Origin: Ramlibacter ginsenosidimutans
Lineage (GTDB): Bacteria > Pseudomonadota > Gammaproteobacteria > Burkholderiales > Burkholderiaceae_C
NCBI RefSeq assembly: GCF_016654015.1
Contig: NZ_JAEPWM010000001.1
Coordinates: 1,116,001 to 1,180,000 of the forward strand
DNA length: 64,000 bases
Direction of reading: 5' to 3'
In this document: piece by piece, positions 36,132 to 44,605 of the stretch
Layout: every line of letters starts with the position of its first letter
Numbering within the stretch: position 1 is the first letter of the stretch
Program-made: the position numbers and the translations under genes
Notes under the pieces: generated by a model
What the model was told of the DNA's origin: nothing
What the model saw: the letters and a program-made list of their open reading frames with translations, nothing else
Databases searched by the model: none

Positions 36132-36908
36132 ATGAGCGACATGAGCGAGCCCCTGAATCCGGCACCGCAACTCACCGTGATGACCGTGAACATCCACAAG
36201 GGCTTCACCACGTTCAATCGCAAGTTCATCCTGCCCGAGCTGCGCGACGCCGTGCGCAAGGTGGGCGCCGACGTCGTGTTCATGCAGGAGGTGCTGGGCA
36301 TGCACGACGATCACGGCAAGCGGCTGGAGGACTGGCCCGATGCGGGCCAGTACGAGTTCCTGGCCGACAGCATCTGGCCGCAGTTCGCCTATGGCCGCAA
36401 CATGGTCTATCCCAAGGGCCATCACGGCAACGCGGTGATGTCCAAGTTCCCTATCGTGCGCTACGAAAACCATGATGTTTCCCTGCCCGGTCCGGAGAAG
36501 CGCGGCCTGCTGCACTGCGTGCTGAAGGTGCCCAACTTCGCCCAGGAGGTCCACGCCATCTGCGTGCACCTGGGCCTTGCCGAGGCGCATCGGCAGCAGC
36601 AGCTGGACCTGCTGTGCCAGATCACGCACACCGAAGTGCCGGCCGACGCACCGCTCATCATCGCCGGTGATTTCAACGACTGGCGCCGGCGCGCCAACGA
36701 CGTGCTGTGGCGCGAAGCCGGCCTGCGCGAGATCTTCGTCACCGCGTACGGCGAGCCCGCCAAGACCTTCCCGGCGATCTTTCCCGTGCTGTCCCTGGAC
36801 CGCATCTACGTGCGCAACTGCTCGGTGCACCTGCCGGTCGTGCTGCCGCGCCGGCCCTGGTCGCACCTGTCCGACCACGCTCCGCTCGTGGCCGAGATCC
36901 GTCTCTGA
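36132..36908 (+). CDS. Endonuclease/exonuclease/phosphatase family protein (YbhP-like)
   Basis: This 258-residue EEP-fold protein has the catalytic residues in VNIHKGF (Asn), MQEVLG (Glu), IIAGDFNDW (Asp, Asn) and [11 protein letters not shown] (Asp, His). In E. coli the homologue YbhP precedes clsB and ybhN, and this order is kept here (clsB starts seven bases after the stop). A phosphodiesterase acting on lipid head groups is plausible. A nearby second ATG (36141) is possible; I use the first. The 288 bp upstream, back to the PagL gene, contain TCCTACG and TCCTACC motifs but no gene that I can support. Confidence 0.87.
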   Translation: MSDMSEPLNPAPQLTVMTVNIHKGFTTFNRKFILPELRDAVRKVGADVVFMQEVLGMHDDHGKRLEDWPDAGQYEFLADSIWPQFAYGRNMVYPKGHHGNAVMSKFPIVRYENHDVSLPGPEKRGLLHCVLKVPNFAQEVHAICVHLGLAEAHRQQQLDLLCQITHTEVPADAPLIIAGDFNDWRRRANDVLWREAGLREIFVTAYGEPAKTFPAIFPVLSLDRIYVRNCSVHLPVVLPRRPWSHLSDHAPLVAEIRL

Positions 36909-36915
36909 GGCCGTC

Positions 36916-38166
36916 ATGGAACAGAAGCACTGGACCCGCGGCAACGACATCCGCCTGCTGGAGAACGGCGAGGAGTTCTTCCCGCGCGTGTTCGCCTGCA
37001 TCGCCAACGCCAAGCGCGAGGTGATCGTCGAGACCTTCATCCTGTTCGAGGACAAGGTGGGCCTGCAACTGCACGAGGCCTTGATCGCGGCAGCGCAGCG
37101 CGGTGCGCAGGTCGACATCACCATCGACGACTGGGGCTCGCCCGACCTCTCGCGGCACTTCCTGGACTCGCTGCGTGCGGCCGGCGTGCGCATCCACTCG
37201 TTCAACCCGGGGCGGCGCCCGTTCGGGCTGCGGCCGCACCTGCTGCGCCGCATGCACCGCAAGATCGTGGTGGTCGACCGCGAGGTCGCTTTCGTCGGCG
37301 GCATCAACTACTCGGCCGACCACTTGAAGGACTTCGGCCCGGAAGCGAAGCAGGACTATGCCGTCGAGATCCGAGGTCCGCTGGTGGCGGAGATCGAGCG
37401 GTTCTGCCATGCCGCCCTCGCTGAGGGCCTGCGCCATGCGCGCCAGCGCCGGCAGTGGTGGCGGTGGCGCAAGCAGTTCCGCGCCAATGCCGAGGACTTG
37501 CCCGAGGTCGGCAGCTCCGAGGCCATGTTCGTCGTGCGCGACAACCGCAGGCACATGGACGACATCGAGCGCAGCTACCGGATCGCGATCCGCGCCGCAC
37601 GCAAGCGCATCGTCATCGCGAATGCGTATTTCTTTCCCGGCTACCGCTTCATCAAGGAGCTCAAGCGCGCGGCCCGGCGCGGCGTCGACGTGCGCCTGAT
37701 CCTGCAGGGCGAGCCGGACATGGCGTTCGTGAAGACGGCGGCCAGCATGCTGTACCACTACCTGCTGCGCTCTGGCGTCAAGATCTACGAGTACTGCGAG
37801 CGGCCCCTGCACGGCAAGGTGGCGGTCATGGACGACGAGTGGGCCACCGTCGGCTCGAGCAACCTCGATCCCATGAGCCTCTCGTTCAACCTGGAAGCCA
37901 ACGTGATCATCCGCGACCCCGCGTTCAACGCGACGCTGTCGGCGCAGCTGGACCGGTTGATGCGCGACGCCTGCAGCGAGGTGACGGTGGAGTCGGTGGG
38001 CGAGCTCGAAGGCCTGCCCCTGGTGCGCAGCTTCCTCGCCTACCACTTCACCCGCCACTATCCGCGCTGGGCGCAGTGGCTGCCGCGCCATGTCCCCCGC
38101 CTGCTGCCGGCGAAACCGACGCAGGACAAGCCGATCCTGCCGATCCTCACCAAGGAGAAGGCATGA
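36916..38166 (+). CDS. clsB: Cardiolipin synthase ClsB
   Basis: The 416-residue phospholipase-D-superfamily enzyme has two HKD motifs: MHRKIVVVDREVAFVGG (about residue 115) and LHGKVAVMDDEWATVGSSN (about residue 300). ClsB makes cardiolipin from phosphatidylglycerol and can make PG from PE and glycerol. There are no N-terminal transmembrane helices, which fits ClsB and excludes ClsA. It overlaps the next gene, ybhN type, by four bases (ATGA), forming a membrane-lipid operon. Confidence 0.93.
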   Translation: MEQKHWTRGNDIRLLENGEEFFPRVFACIANAKREVIVETFILFEDKVGLQLHEALIAAAQRGAQVDITIDDWGSPDLSRHFLDSLRAAGVRIHSFNPGRRPFGLRPHLLRRMHRKIVVVDREVAFVGGINYSADHLKDFGPEAKQDYAVEIRGPLVAEIERFCHAALAEGLRHARQRRQWWRWRKQFRANAEDLPEVGSSEAMFVVRDNRRHMDDIERSYRIAIRAARKRIVIANAYFFPGYRFIKELKRAARRGVDVRLILQGEPDMAFVKTAASMLYHYLLRSGVKIYEYCERPLHGKVAVMDDEWATVGSSNLDPMSLSFNLEANVIIRDPAFNATLSAQLDRLMRDACSEVTVESVGELEGLPLVRSFLAYHFTRHYPRWAQWLPRHVPRLLPAKPTQDKPILPILTKEKA

Positions 38167-39110
38167 TCCGCAAGATCCTGGAGCATCCGCGATGGCCGAT
38201 GATCAAGCGCGTGGGCGGCGTGCTGTTCCTGGTCGTCGTCGCGGCCCTGCTGGTGCGCTACGCGCACAAGGTCGACTGGCCCAAGGTGAAGCAGAGCGTG
38301 CTGGAACTGCCGCGGCCCGTGCTGCTGCAGGCGCTCGGCGTCGCGGCGATCAGCCACCTCGTCTACAGCCTCATGGACCTGGTGGGGCGGAACTACACCG
38401 GCCACCACATGAGCAAGCGGCAGGTGATGCTGGTGAGCTTCATCAGCTACGCCTTCAACCTCAACCTCGGTTCGCTGGTGGGCGGCATCGGCCTGCGCTA
38501 CCGGCTCTACGGCAACCACGACGTCCGCTACAGCAACATCACGCGCGTCGTCACCCTTGCCCTGGTCACCAACTGGATCGGCTACATCCTGCTGGCGGGC
38601 CTGGTGTTCACGATCGCGCCGCTGCAGCTGCCGGCCAGTTTCCGTCTCGACCAGGAGGAGCTGCGCCTCGTCGGCGTGCTGCTGCTCGCCACCGCGGTCG
38701 TGTACCTGGGCCTGTGCACCTTCTCGCGCCAGCGCAGCTGGACGGTCCGCGGCCACGAGGTCGAGCTGCCGACCACCCGGATGGCGCTGGCGCAGTTCGC
38801 CATCTCGTGCACCCACTGGATGACGATGGCGGCCGTGCCCTGGACCTTGCTGCAGGGCGCGATCGACTATCCGACCGCCTTGTCGGTCATGCTCATCGCA
38901 GCGATGGCTGGCGTCATGCTGCACGTGCCCGCGGGCCTGGGGGTGACGGAGGCCGTCTTCATCACGCTGCTGGCGACCCGCGTGCCGCAGCACCAGGTGC
39001 TGGGCGCACTGCTGGCATTCCGCGCGATCTTCTACCTGGTCCCCCTGCTAGTGGGCGGATTGCTCTACGCGAAGGTGGAGATCCGGATGCGCAAGCAGGT
39101 GCCCGCTTGA
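38163..39110 (+). CDS. YbhN/LPG-synthase-TM-like membrane protein (UPF0104)
   Basis: The 315-residue inner-membrane protein has about eight helices and the family segments NLNLGSLVGGIGLRYRLYG and HVPAGLGVTEAVFITLL, both seen in the flippase-like membrane part of lysylphosphatidylglycerol synthase. It lacks the transferase domain, so it may translocate a lipid. It is coupled to clsB by ATGA. The E. coli homologue also follows clsB, and an effect on cardiolipin distribution is plausible. Confidence 0.87.
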   Translation: MIRKILEHPRWPMIKRVGGVLFLVVVAALLVRYAHKVDWPKVKQSVLELPRPVLLQALGVAAISHLVYSLMDLVGRNYTGHHMSKRQVMLVSFISYAFNLNLGSLVGGIGLRYRLYGNHDVRYSNITRVVTLALVTNWIGYILLAGLVFTIAPLQLPASFRLDQEELRLVGVLLLATAVVYLGLCTFSRQRSWTVRGHEVELPTTRMALAQFAISCTHWMTMAAVPWTLLQGAIDYPTALSVMLIAAMAGVMLHVPAGLGVTEAVFITLLATRVPQHQVLGALLAFRAIFYLVPLLVGGLLYAKVEIRMRKQVPA

Positions 39111-39234
39111 TGCAATTGCATACGTCGACCGCCTGCAAGAGCCATGCGTGCCGACAATGGATGCATGGAAACGAACATGCAGCGCGTGAACGCCTCGCCC
39201 GGCCACGAGAAAGCGCGCGCACGAGGTTGATGCG

Positions 39235-39930
39235 ATGACAAGTACCGCCACGGAAGCGAAATTGGCAGGAGACACCGACCTGGCGGGTTTCCGTTCCGAG
39301 GCGACCGCCCTGCTCGCGCACCAGGTGCCACCCGAGGATGTGCACTGGCAGTTGCAGCCCACGCCGGATCTCTACTCCGACGCGCAACCGCCGCAGGCCA
39401 GCCGGCCGCGCAACGTCGCACGCGCGGCAACGGCCATCGTGCCCGCGTCCTTCACGCGACTGTGCGAATTCGTCGTGCTGCACCGGGACCCGGCGCGTTT
39501 CGCGCTCCTGTACCGGCTGCTGTGGCGGCTGGTGCACGAGCCCGGACTGCGCAACGATCCGCTCGACGACGACATCCAGCAGGCCCAGCACATGGCCCAT
39601 GCCGTGCGGCGCGACATCCACAAGATGAAGGCGAACCTGCGCCTGCGCAAGGTGCGCGACCCGCAGGGCGAGGAGCTGGAGGTCGGCTGGTACGAGCCGG
39701 CGCACCACGTGGTCGAAGCGGTGGCGCCCTGGTTGGCCAAGCGCATGGTGGCGCCTCGCTGGGCGATCTTCACGCCACAGCGCAGCGTGCGGGGCGACGG
39801 CGGGCGGCTGCTGTTCGGTCCGGGCGTCCCCGCCCAGGAGGTGCCCGGCCCGGGGGCCTCCGACGCCGACTGGCTGGCCTGTGACCAGCGCGTGTTCGCG
39901 GCCGGCCGCCGGCCTGCCGGCGGTGGCTGA
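39235..39930 (+). CDS. DUF4130 (TIGR03915-type) putative DNA-repair protein, shortened
   Basis: The 231-residue protein matches the DUF4130 domain usually fused to, or next to, UdgX: FTRLCEFVVLHRDPARFALLYRLLWRLV, MAHAVRRDIHKMKANLRLRKV and the WAIFTPQRSV/LLFGPGVP end. In family members I remember, a further MPxRYWxNLPE-like segment follows; here the frame ends before it. It overlaps the UdgX start by eight bases in another frame, so the pair looks like a split version of the fused protein. A frameshift or a natural two-gene state are both possible. Confidence 0.8.
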   Translation: MTSTATEAKLAGDTDLAGFRSEATALLAHQVPPEDVHWQLQPTPDLYSDAQPPQASRPRNVARAATAIVPASFTRLCEFVVLHRDPARFALLYRLLWRLVHEPGLRNDPLDDDIQQAQHMAHAVRRDIHKMKANLRLRKVRDPQGEELEVGWYEPAHHVVEAVAPWLAKRMVAPRWAIFTPQRSVRGDGGRLLFGPGVPAQEVPGPGASDADWLACDQRVFAAGRRPAGGG

Positions 39931-40534
39931 GCGTCCCGATCCGGACATCCGCTCCCTGGCCGCACTGAAGGCGGCCACCATGGCCTGCCGCGAGTGCCCC
40001 ATCGGCGAGTTCGCCACGCAGTCCGTGATCGGAGAAGGCCACCTGAAGGCCAGGCTCATGCTGGTGGGCGAACAGCCCGGCGACCAGGAGGACCTGCAAG
40101 GCCATCCCTTCATCGGCCCCGCCGGCAAGCTGCTGGCCCGCGCGCTGGAGGAGGCAGGCATCCCGCGCGAGCAGACCTTCGTCTCCAACGCGGTGAAGCA
40201 CTTCAAGTTCGAGCTGCGCGGCAAGCGCCGCATCCACAAGAGCCCGACCCAACGAGAGATCGCCGCCTGCCATCACTGGCTGGAAGACGAGATCGCGCTG
40301 GTGCGGCCCGCCGCGCTGGTGGCGCTCGGCGCGACGGCAGCACGCTCGCTGCTCGGGCGGGCCGTGCCGGTGACGGCGAACCGCGGCCAGTGGCTACCGC
40401 GGCCGGACGGCCTGGAGGTGCTGGTGACCCTACATCCGTCTGCGCTGCTGCGGGTCGATCCCGAGTCGCGCGTAGCGGCGTTCGAGGCCTTCGTCGTAGA
40501 CCTGCGCCAGGCACAGCGGGTCTTCCGCCGCTGA
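39923..40534 (+). CDS. UdgX-family uracil-DNA crosslinking glycosylase
   Basis: This 203-residue uracil-DNA-glycosylase-fold protein has the UdgX-specific loop KRRIH at residues 101-105. The histidine of that loop forms a covalent bond to the abasic sugar after uracil removal in Mycobacterium smegmatis. Also seen are VGEQPGDQEDLQG (49-60), the helix VSNAVKHFKFE and LHPSALLR (170-177). C22, C25 and C116 are likely iron-sulfur ligands. GTG at 39923 is my start; a GTG at 39881 is possible. Its last 105 bases are antisense to the next, convergent gene. Confidence 0.88.
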   Translation: MAERPDPDIRSLAALKAATMACRECPIGEFATQSVIGEGHLKARLMLVGEQPGDQEDLQGHPFIGPAGKLLARALEEAGIPREQTFVSNAVKHFKFELRGKRRIHKSPTQREIAACHHWLEDEIALVRPAALVALGATAARSLLGRAVPVTANRGQWLPRPDGLEVLVTLHPSALLRVDPESRVAAFEAFVVDLRQAQRVFRR

Positions 40535-40849
40535 GACCCGCGGCACCAGCGGACACGGCACCTGCGGCGGCTTGGCCGCCATCTGCTCCTCGATGATGCG
40601 CGGGCGGCGCAGGTTGAGGCCCGCACCTTCGCTGCCCTGCAAGCCGATGCCGCCTTGTGGCGGGCCGGCGAGAGCGCCGATGCCGGCCTGGGCGCCCGCC
40701 ATCGCGGGACGGCCCTGGAAGGTCGCCGACGCACCCGGGTTCAGGTGCCTGGGAATCTGCTGCGCGGCGGACTCGAACGCCAGCAAGCCGAGCCCCAGCA
40801 CGAGGGCGACGCCCAGCCAGTGGGTGCGATGGTGAGGATGGCGGTTCAT
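40430..40849 (-). CDS. Small exported hypothetical protein overlapping udgX
   Basis: The 139-residue protein has a signal peptide (LGVALVLGLGLLAFESAAQQ), a Gly/Ala-rich mature part (GIGALAGPPQGGIGLQG) and a polar end (AQVYDEGLERRYARLGIDP). I know no family. The last 35 codons lie antisense to the end of UdgX, with both frames looking coding. An AAGGAG ribosome site precedes the ATG at 40849. A CTCCTACC motif like those before other secreted genes lies about 73 bp upstream. Confidence 0.6.
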   Translation of the reverse strand: MNRHPHHRTHWLGVALVLGLGLLAFESAAQQIPRHLNPGASATFQGRPAMAGAQAGIGALAGPPQGGIGLQGSEGAGLNLRRPRIIEEQMAAKPPQVPCPLVPRVSAAEDPLCLAQVYDEGLERRYARLGIDPQQRRRM

Positions 40850-41041
40850 CTGCGACTCCTTGCGATCCAGGCAGTGTGCTTCGCCCGCGAGCGCAGGCAA
40901 GAGCGTGCGATGCGCCTCGTGCGGTAGGAGCGTGCTGGCAAGAGCCGGCCAGACCCTCGGCGGGGACACCTGCTCGCGATTGCAACCTGAAGCGTTACAC
41001 CTCACTGCTAAACTTCGCGCGCCCTCCGCAACGCAGTTCCG

Positions 41042-41821
41042 ATGACCGTCGCCATTGCAGGCCGCGCGCCTGCCACGTTCGAGATCAAGAGCGCCAACCT
41101 GCCGCTGGTTGCCTTGCTGCTGAAGTCGTGCGACCTCGACGCGCTCAGCCGCGAATTGCAGGACCGCTTCGGCGACAGCCCCGATTTCTTCGATCACGAT
41201 CCTTTGGTGATCGATCTCGCCCCGCTGGGCGGCGCCGCGGTCGACTTCAAGGCGCTGCTGAAGCTGCTGAAGGCCTACCGGGTGCTGCCGGTCGCCGTGA
41301 AGGGCGGCAACGAGGAGCAGATGCGCTCGGCCCTCCAGCTGGGGCTGGCGGCGGCGCCGGAGGCTGCACTGACGCCGGCGCCCTCCCGCCGGGAGCGCGA
41401 GGAACAGCCGGAACCCGCGCCGGCGGTGGCGCAGCAAGCGCCGCGGGCCGAGCCGGTCCAGGCAGCGGCAGCAGCCACGCCACCCGCTTCCGCCCTCGTC
41501 ATCGACAAGCCGCTGCGCTCCGGCCAGCAGGTCTACGCCCGTGGCCGCGACCTGGTCGTGCTGTCCATGGTGAACGCCGGCGCCGAAGTCATCGCCGACG
41601 GCCACATCCACGTCTACGCACCGTTGCGCGGCAAGGCGATCGCCGGCGCCCGCGGCGACGCGCAGGCACGCATCCTCACGCTCTGCCTGGAGCCCGAGCT
41701 GGTCTCCATCGCGGGCACCTACCGCACCAGCGAGATCCCGCTGCCCGAGGCGCTGCGCGGCAAGGCTGCCCAGGTCCGGCTGGTCGACGACAAGCTGGTG
41801 ATGGAGCCGCTGAACCCTTGA
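41042..41821 (+). CDS. minC: Septum-site determining protein MinC
   Basis: The 259-residue FtsZ-ring inhibitor has an N-terminal domain (about 1-105), an Ala/Pro/Glu-rich linker (108-150) and a C-terminal beta-helix (DKPLRSGQQVYARGRDLVVLSMVNAGAEVIADGHIHVYAPLRG) that binds MinD. Beginning at ATG 41042, it opens the minCDE operon; minD follows by 10 bp. The 190 bp upstream contain no gene I can support. Confidence 0.95.
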   Translation: MTVAIAGRAPATFEIKSANLPLVALLLKSCDLDALSRELQDRFGDSPDFFDHDPLVIDLAPLGGAAVDFKALLKLLKAYRVLPVAVKGGNEEQMRSALQLGLAAAPEAALTPAPSRREREEQPEPAPAVAQQAPRAEPVQAAAAATPPASALVIDKPLRSGQQVYARGRDLVVLSMVNAGAEVIADGHIHVYAPLRGKAIAGARGDAQARILTLCLEPELVSIAGTYRTSEIPLPEALRGKAAQVRLVDDKLVMEPLNP

Positions 41822-41831
41822 AGGAATCCCC

Positions 41832-42647
41832 ATGAGCAAGATCATCGTCGTCACTTCCGGCAAGGGCGGGGTCGGCAAGACCACCACCAGCGCCAGCTTC
41901 GCGAGCGGCCTCGCCCTGCGCGGGCACAAGACCGCCGTCATCGACTTCGACGTCGGCCTGCGCAACCTGGACCTGATCATGGGCTGCGAGCGCCGCGTGG
42001 TCTACGACTTCGTCAACGTGATCCACGGCGAGGCCACGCTGAACCAGGCGCTGATCAAGGACAAGCACAGCGACAACCTGTCGGTGCTCGCGGCCAGCCA
42101 GACGCGCGACAAGGAAGCGCTGACCAAGGACGGCGTCGAGCGCGTGCTCAAGGACCTGGCCGAGATGGGCTTCGAGTACATCGTGTGCGACTCGCCCGCG
42201 GGCATCGAGACCGGCGCGCTGATGGCGATGCACTTCGCCGACGAGGCGCTGGTGGTGACCAATCCCGAGGTCAGCTCGGTGCGCGACTCCGACCGCATCC
42301 TGGGCATGCTTTCGAGCAAGACCCGGCGCGCCATCGACGGCAAGGAGCCAGTCAAGGAACACCTGCTGATCACGCGCTACAACCCCAATCGCGTGGACGC
42401 CGGGCACATGTTGTCGCTGGAGGACATCCAGGACATCCTGCGCATCCCGCTGATCGGCGTGATCCCGGAGTCCGATTCGGTGTTGCAGGCGTCCAACCAG
42501 GGCACGCCCGCCGTGCACCTGAAGGGCACCGAGGTCAGCGAGGCCTACCTGGACGTCGTCGCCCGTTTCCTGGGCGAGGACAAGCCCCTGCGCTTCGTCG
42601 ATCCGCAGAAGGCCGGCCTCCTCAAGCGCCTGTTCGGGAGGAAGTGA
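41832..42647 (+). CDS. minD: Septum-site determining ATPase MinD
   Basis: The 271-residue deviant-Walker ATPase has the N-terminal [18 protein letters not shown] and the amphipathic membrane-targeting helix at the C-terminus ([12 protein letters not shown]). It recruits MinC to the membrane and oscillates with MinE. It sits 10 bp after minC and 65 bp before minE. Confidence 0.97.
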   Translation: MSKIIVVTSGKGGVGKTTTSASFASGLALRGHKTAVIDFDVGLRNLDLIMGCERRVVYDFVNVIHGEATLNQALIKDKHSDNLSVLAASQTRDKEALTKDGVERVLKDLAEMGFEYIVCDSPAGIETGALMAMHFADEALVVTNPEVSSVRDSDRILGMLSSKTRRAIDGKEPVKEHLLITRYNPNRVDAGHMLSLEDIQDILRIPLIGVIPESDSVLQASNQGTPAVHLKGTEVSEAYLDVVARFLGEDKPLRFVDPQKAGLLKRLFGRK

Positions 42648-42712
42648 CATGCTCCGGCCCGCCGCTCCGCAGGAGCATGCAAGCGCAGCGCATCGCACCA
42701 AGGTTTACTGAT

Positions 42713-42985
42713 ATGTCCCTCCTGTCCTTCCTGATCGGCGAGAAGAAGAAGACCGCCAGCGTCGCCAAGGAGCGGCTGCAGATCATCCTGGCGCACGAGC
42801 GCAGCGGCCGCAACCCGGGCGGCTCGCCCGACTACCTGCCCGCCCTGCAGCGCGACCTGGTCGCCGTGATCAGCAAGTACGTGAAGATCGACCCGGCGCA
42901 CCTGAAGGTGAACGTCGAACGCCAGGACAACCTGGAGGTGCTGGAGGTCAAGATCGAGCTGCCCGAGCTGGCCGCCAAGGGCTGA
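42713..42985 (+). CDS. minE: Cell division topological specificity factor MinE
   Basis: The 90-residue protein has the N-terminal membrane/MinD-interacting part ([32 protein letters not shown]) and the dimerising topological specificity domain ([22 protein letters not shown]). It stimulates MinD ATPase and positions the division site. Length is normal (about 84-90). Confidence 0.96.
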   Translation: MSLLSFLIGEKKKTASVAKERLQIILAHERSGRNPGGSPDYLPALQRDLVAVISKYVKIDPAHLKVNVERQDNLEVLEVKIELPELAAKG

Positions 42986-42990
42986 CTGTC

Positions 42991-43032
42991 AGGATTGACA
43001 GGATTGACACCGGCCCGCCGTCAAGGGATAAA
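42991..43032 (+). promoter_or_regulatory. Promoter before the SRPBCC gene, with tandem repeat
   Basis: AGGATTGAC is repeated in tandem (42991-42999 and 43000-43008), giving two TTGACA boxes. The second (43004-43009) is spaced 17 bases from GATAAA (43027-43032), a good sigma-70 promoter. The predicted start of transcription falls at or near the ATG at 43039, so the transcript may be leaderless. Confidence 0.55.
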
Positions 43033-43038
43033 GCACGG

Positions 43039-43530
43039 ATGAGCAGTAGTCCGGTCATCGTCCGCGTGGCGCAGCGTTACAGCGCTTCTGCCGAACGCGT
43101 GTTCGATGCATGGCTCACCCCCGCCCAGGCGTCGCGATTCCTCTTTCGCACGCGTACCGGGAACGTGATGCAATGCGAAATCCAGCCCGAGGTCGGCGCC
43201 GGCTTCACGGTGATCGACCGGCGTCCCGCCGCCGATGGCGACGAGAGCGTCTTCGACGTGGTGCACCTGGGCAAGTACATCGAGATCGAGCGCCCCAAGC
43301 GCCTGGTGTTCGACTTCAGCGTGCTGACCTTCGGCTCGGAAGACCCGACGCGCGTGACCGTGGAGATCACGCCCGTAAACCAGCAGGCGTGCGAGCTCAC
43401 GCTCACGCACGACATGGGCACGACCGAGCATGCGCGCGCCCTGCAGGAGGCGAGCCGCAAGGGCTGGACCAACATGCTGGCGCTGATGGAGCGCGAGCTG
43501 TTCCCGCGGCGCGTCGGCGTGCACCTCTAG
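43039..43530 (+). CDS. SRPBCC/AHSA1-domain protein
   Basis: The 163-residue protein shows the START-like AHSA1 pattern: RYSASAERVFDAWLTPAQASRFLF, then VHLGKYIEIERPKRLVFDFSV, then a C-terminal helix with SRKGWTNMLALMER. Such proteins form a hydrophobic cavity and bind lipids or act with chaperones; the ligand is unknown. It is followed by a strong terminator and has its own promoter, so it is a single-gene unit. Confidence 0.87.
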   Translation: MSSSPVIVRVAQRYSASAERVFDAWLTPAQASRFLFRTRTGNVMQCEIQPEVGAGFTVIDRRPAADGDESVFDVVHLGKYIEIERPKRLVFDFSVLTFGSEDPTRVTVEITPVNQQACELTLTHDMGTTEHARALQEASRKGWTNMLALMERELFPRRVGVHL

Positions 43531-43568
43531 GGCCTTGCCAGGCCCGCTCGCGCGGGCATCCGGACCCA

Positions 43569-43590
43569 GGGGCGCAATGCGCCCCTTTTC
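43569..43590 (+). terminator. Rho-independent terminator after the SRPBCC gene
   Basis: The stem GGGGCGC/GCGCCCC with loop AAT is followed directly by TTTTCT. It ends transcription 39 bp after the SRPBCC stop codon. Confidence 0.88.
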
Positions 43591-43702
43591 TCTTGCACCG
43601 TCGAGCCAGGCTTGCCTTTACCTGTCTTTATCCGTTGCTCACTTGCACCAGTGTCAACTGAAAGGCTGGCCTGCCGTTCTGGCAAGCAGGAGAATCCCCG
43701 CA

Positions 43703-43930
43703 ATGACCCCAGCGACCGACCCGTACGTCACCGGCAGCATCGTCGCGGCATCGCTCGCGCCGCACGCCGCGGACAGCTTCGATCCGGTACTGCGCCGCCT
43801 CCTGCTGGGACAGCAGTTCTTCGTGAAGCTGCCGGACGGCCGCTGGAAGCCCCAGGGCTGCCAGCTGGGTGGCTGCTGCTGCTTCGAGTTCAGCGAGCTG
43901 AAAGACCCGGTGGAGCGGCAGCAGCACTGA
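43703..43930 (+). CDS. Small hypothetical protein with cysteine cluster
   Basis: The 75-residue protein begins MTPATDPYVTGSIVAASLAPH and ends with a conserved-looking Cys cluster GCQLGGCCCFEF. The middle DPVLRRLLLGQQFFVKLPDG suggests a folded core. AGGAG precedes the ATG by 11 bases. I know no family; four cysteines within seven residues suggest metal binding. Confidence 0.5.
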   Translation: MTPATDPYVTGSIVAASLAPHAADSFDPVLRRLLLGQQFFVKLPDGRWKPQGCQLGGCCCFEFSELKDPVERQQH

Positions 43931-43962
43931 CGAAGACGCGGCTGGCCGCCGCGTCCCTGCCC

Positions 43963-44220
43963 TCACATCCCGCGCTGGCCCTTGCCGCGCACCGCCTTCA
44001 TCGGCGGCTGCTGCGAGGTCGTCCCCTGCGTCGTTCCGCGGCGCATCTTCACCTGGTTGTTGCCGATGTGGTCCTCGCGATCGTGCCGGCTTTCGGGCGT
44101 GCGGCGGCCTTCGTTGCTCTGCGTAGGGGCCTGCTCGCCCTGCTTGTTGCGATCGTTCTCCGCCTTGCCCGTGTGGGCGACCTGCTTGTCCTGCTCGGAC
44201 GGGTGATAACGGTGGCTCAT
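43963..44220 (-). CDS. Small hydrophilic hypothetical protein
   Basis: The 85-residue protein is very rich in Lys, Arg, His, Gln, Asn and Glu and almost without hydrophobic residues (SHRYHPSEQDKQVAH at the start), so it is probably disordered, like general-stress hydrophilins. A GGAG box lies about 9 bases before the ATG at 44220. It shares its upstream region with the divergent DUF3072 gene. Reality as a gene is likely but not certain. Confidence 0.5.
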   Translation of the reverse strand: MSHRYHPSEQDKQVAHTGKAENDRNKQGEQAPTQSNEGRRTPESRHDREDHIGNNQVKMRRGTTQGTTSQQPPMKAVRGKGQRGM

Positions 44221-44376
44221 TTCACGTTCTCCATTGGATGGGTGCCATTCTGGGAACGAGGCATGGAGATGGATGTCGGACGCGTTCCTCCCGGCGTGAC
44301 GCATTCGCCGCCCTCTTCCTACACCGGACAGCGCAGCGGCTGCTGATACTGTGGATATCACCAGTCAGGAGCCACC

Positions 44377-44595
44377 ATGACCGACAAGGAAACGCAAGCG
44401 AAGGCCGAGCACAGCAACATGCAGAAGGACCCGGACCACTGGGTCACCGGCGAACAGCCCATGACGGGGGCCCAGCGCTCCTATCTGCACACCCTCGCGG
44501 AAGAAGCCCACGAGGAGGTCGAAGACGACCTCAGCAAGGCGGAAGCTTCGAAAAAGATCGACGAGCTGCAGGAAAAGACCGGGCGCGGCACCTGA
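44377..44595 (+). CDS. DUF3072 protein
   Basis: The 72-residue acidic protein matches the DUF3072 pattern: KDPDHWVTGEQPMTGAQRSYLHTLAEEA followed by LSKAEASKKIDELQ. The family is small, widespread in soil bacteria and functionally uncharacterised; its members are often associated with stress conditions. About 120 bp upstream, GGAAC, 17 bases, GTC resembles an ECF promoter. Confidence 0.85.
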   Translation: MTDKETQAKAEHSNMQKDPDHWVTGEQPMTGAQRSYLHTLAEEAHEEVEDDLSKAEASKKIDELQEKTGRGT

Positions 44596-44605
44596 GCGCG
44601 CCGGA

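Noticed and set aside
39110-39121. Perfect 12-bp palindrome ATGCAATTGCAT before the DUF4130 gene as an SOS box
   Set aside because: It does not fit the LexA consensus CTGT-N8-ACAG, and no second copy was seen; it may be a chance palindrome or unknown operator.
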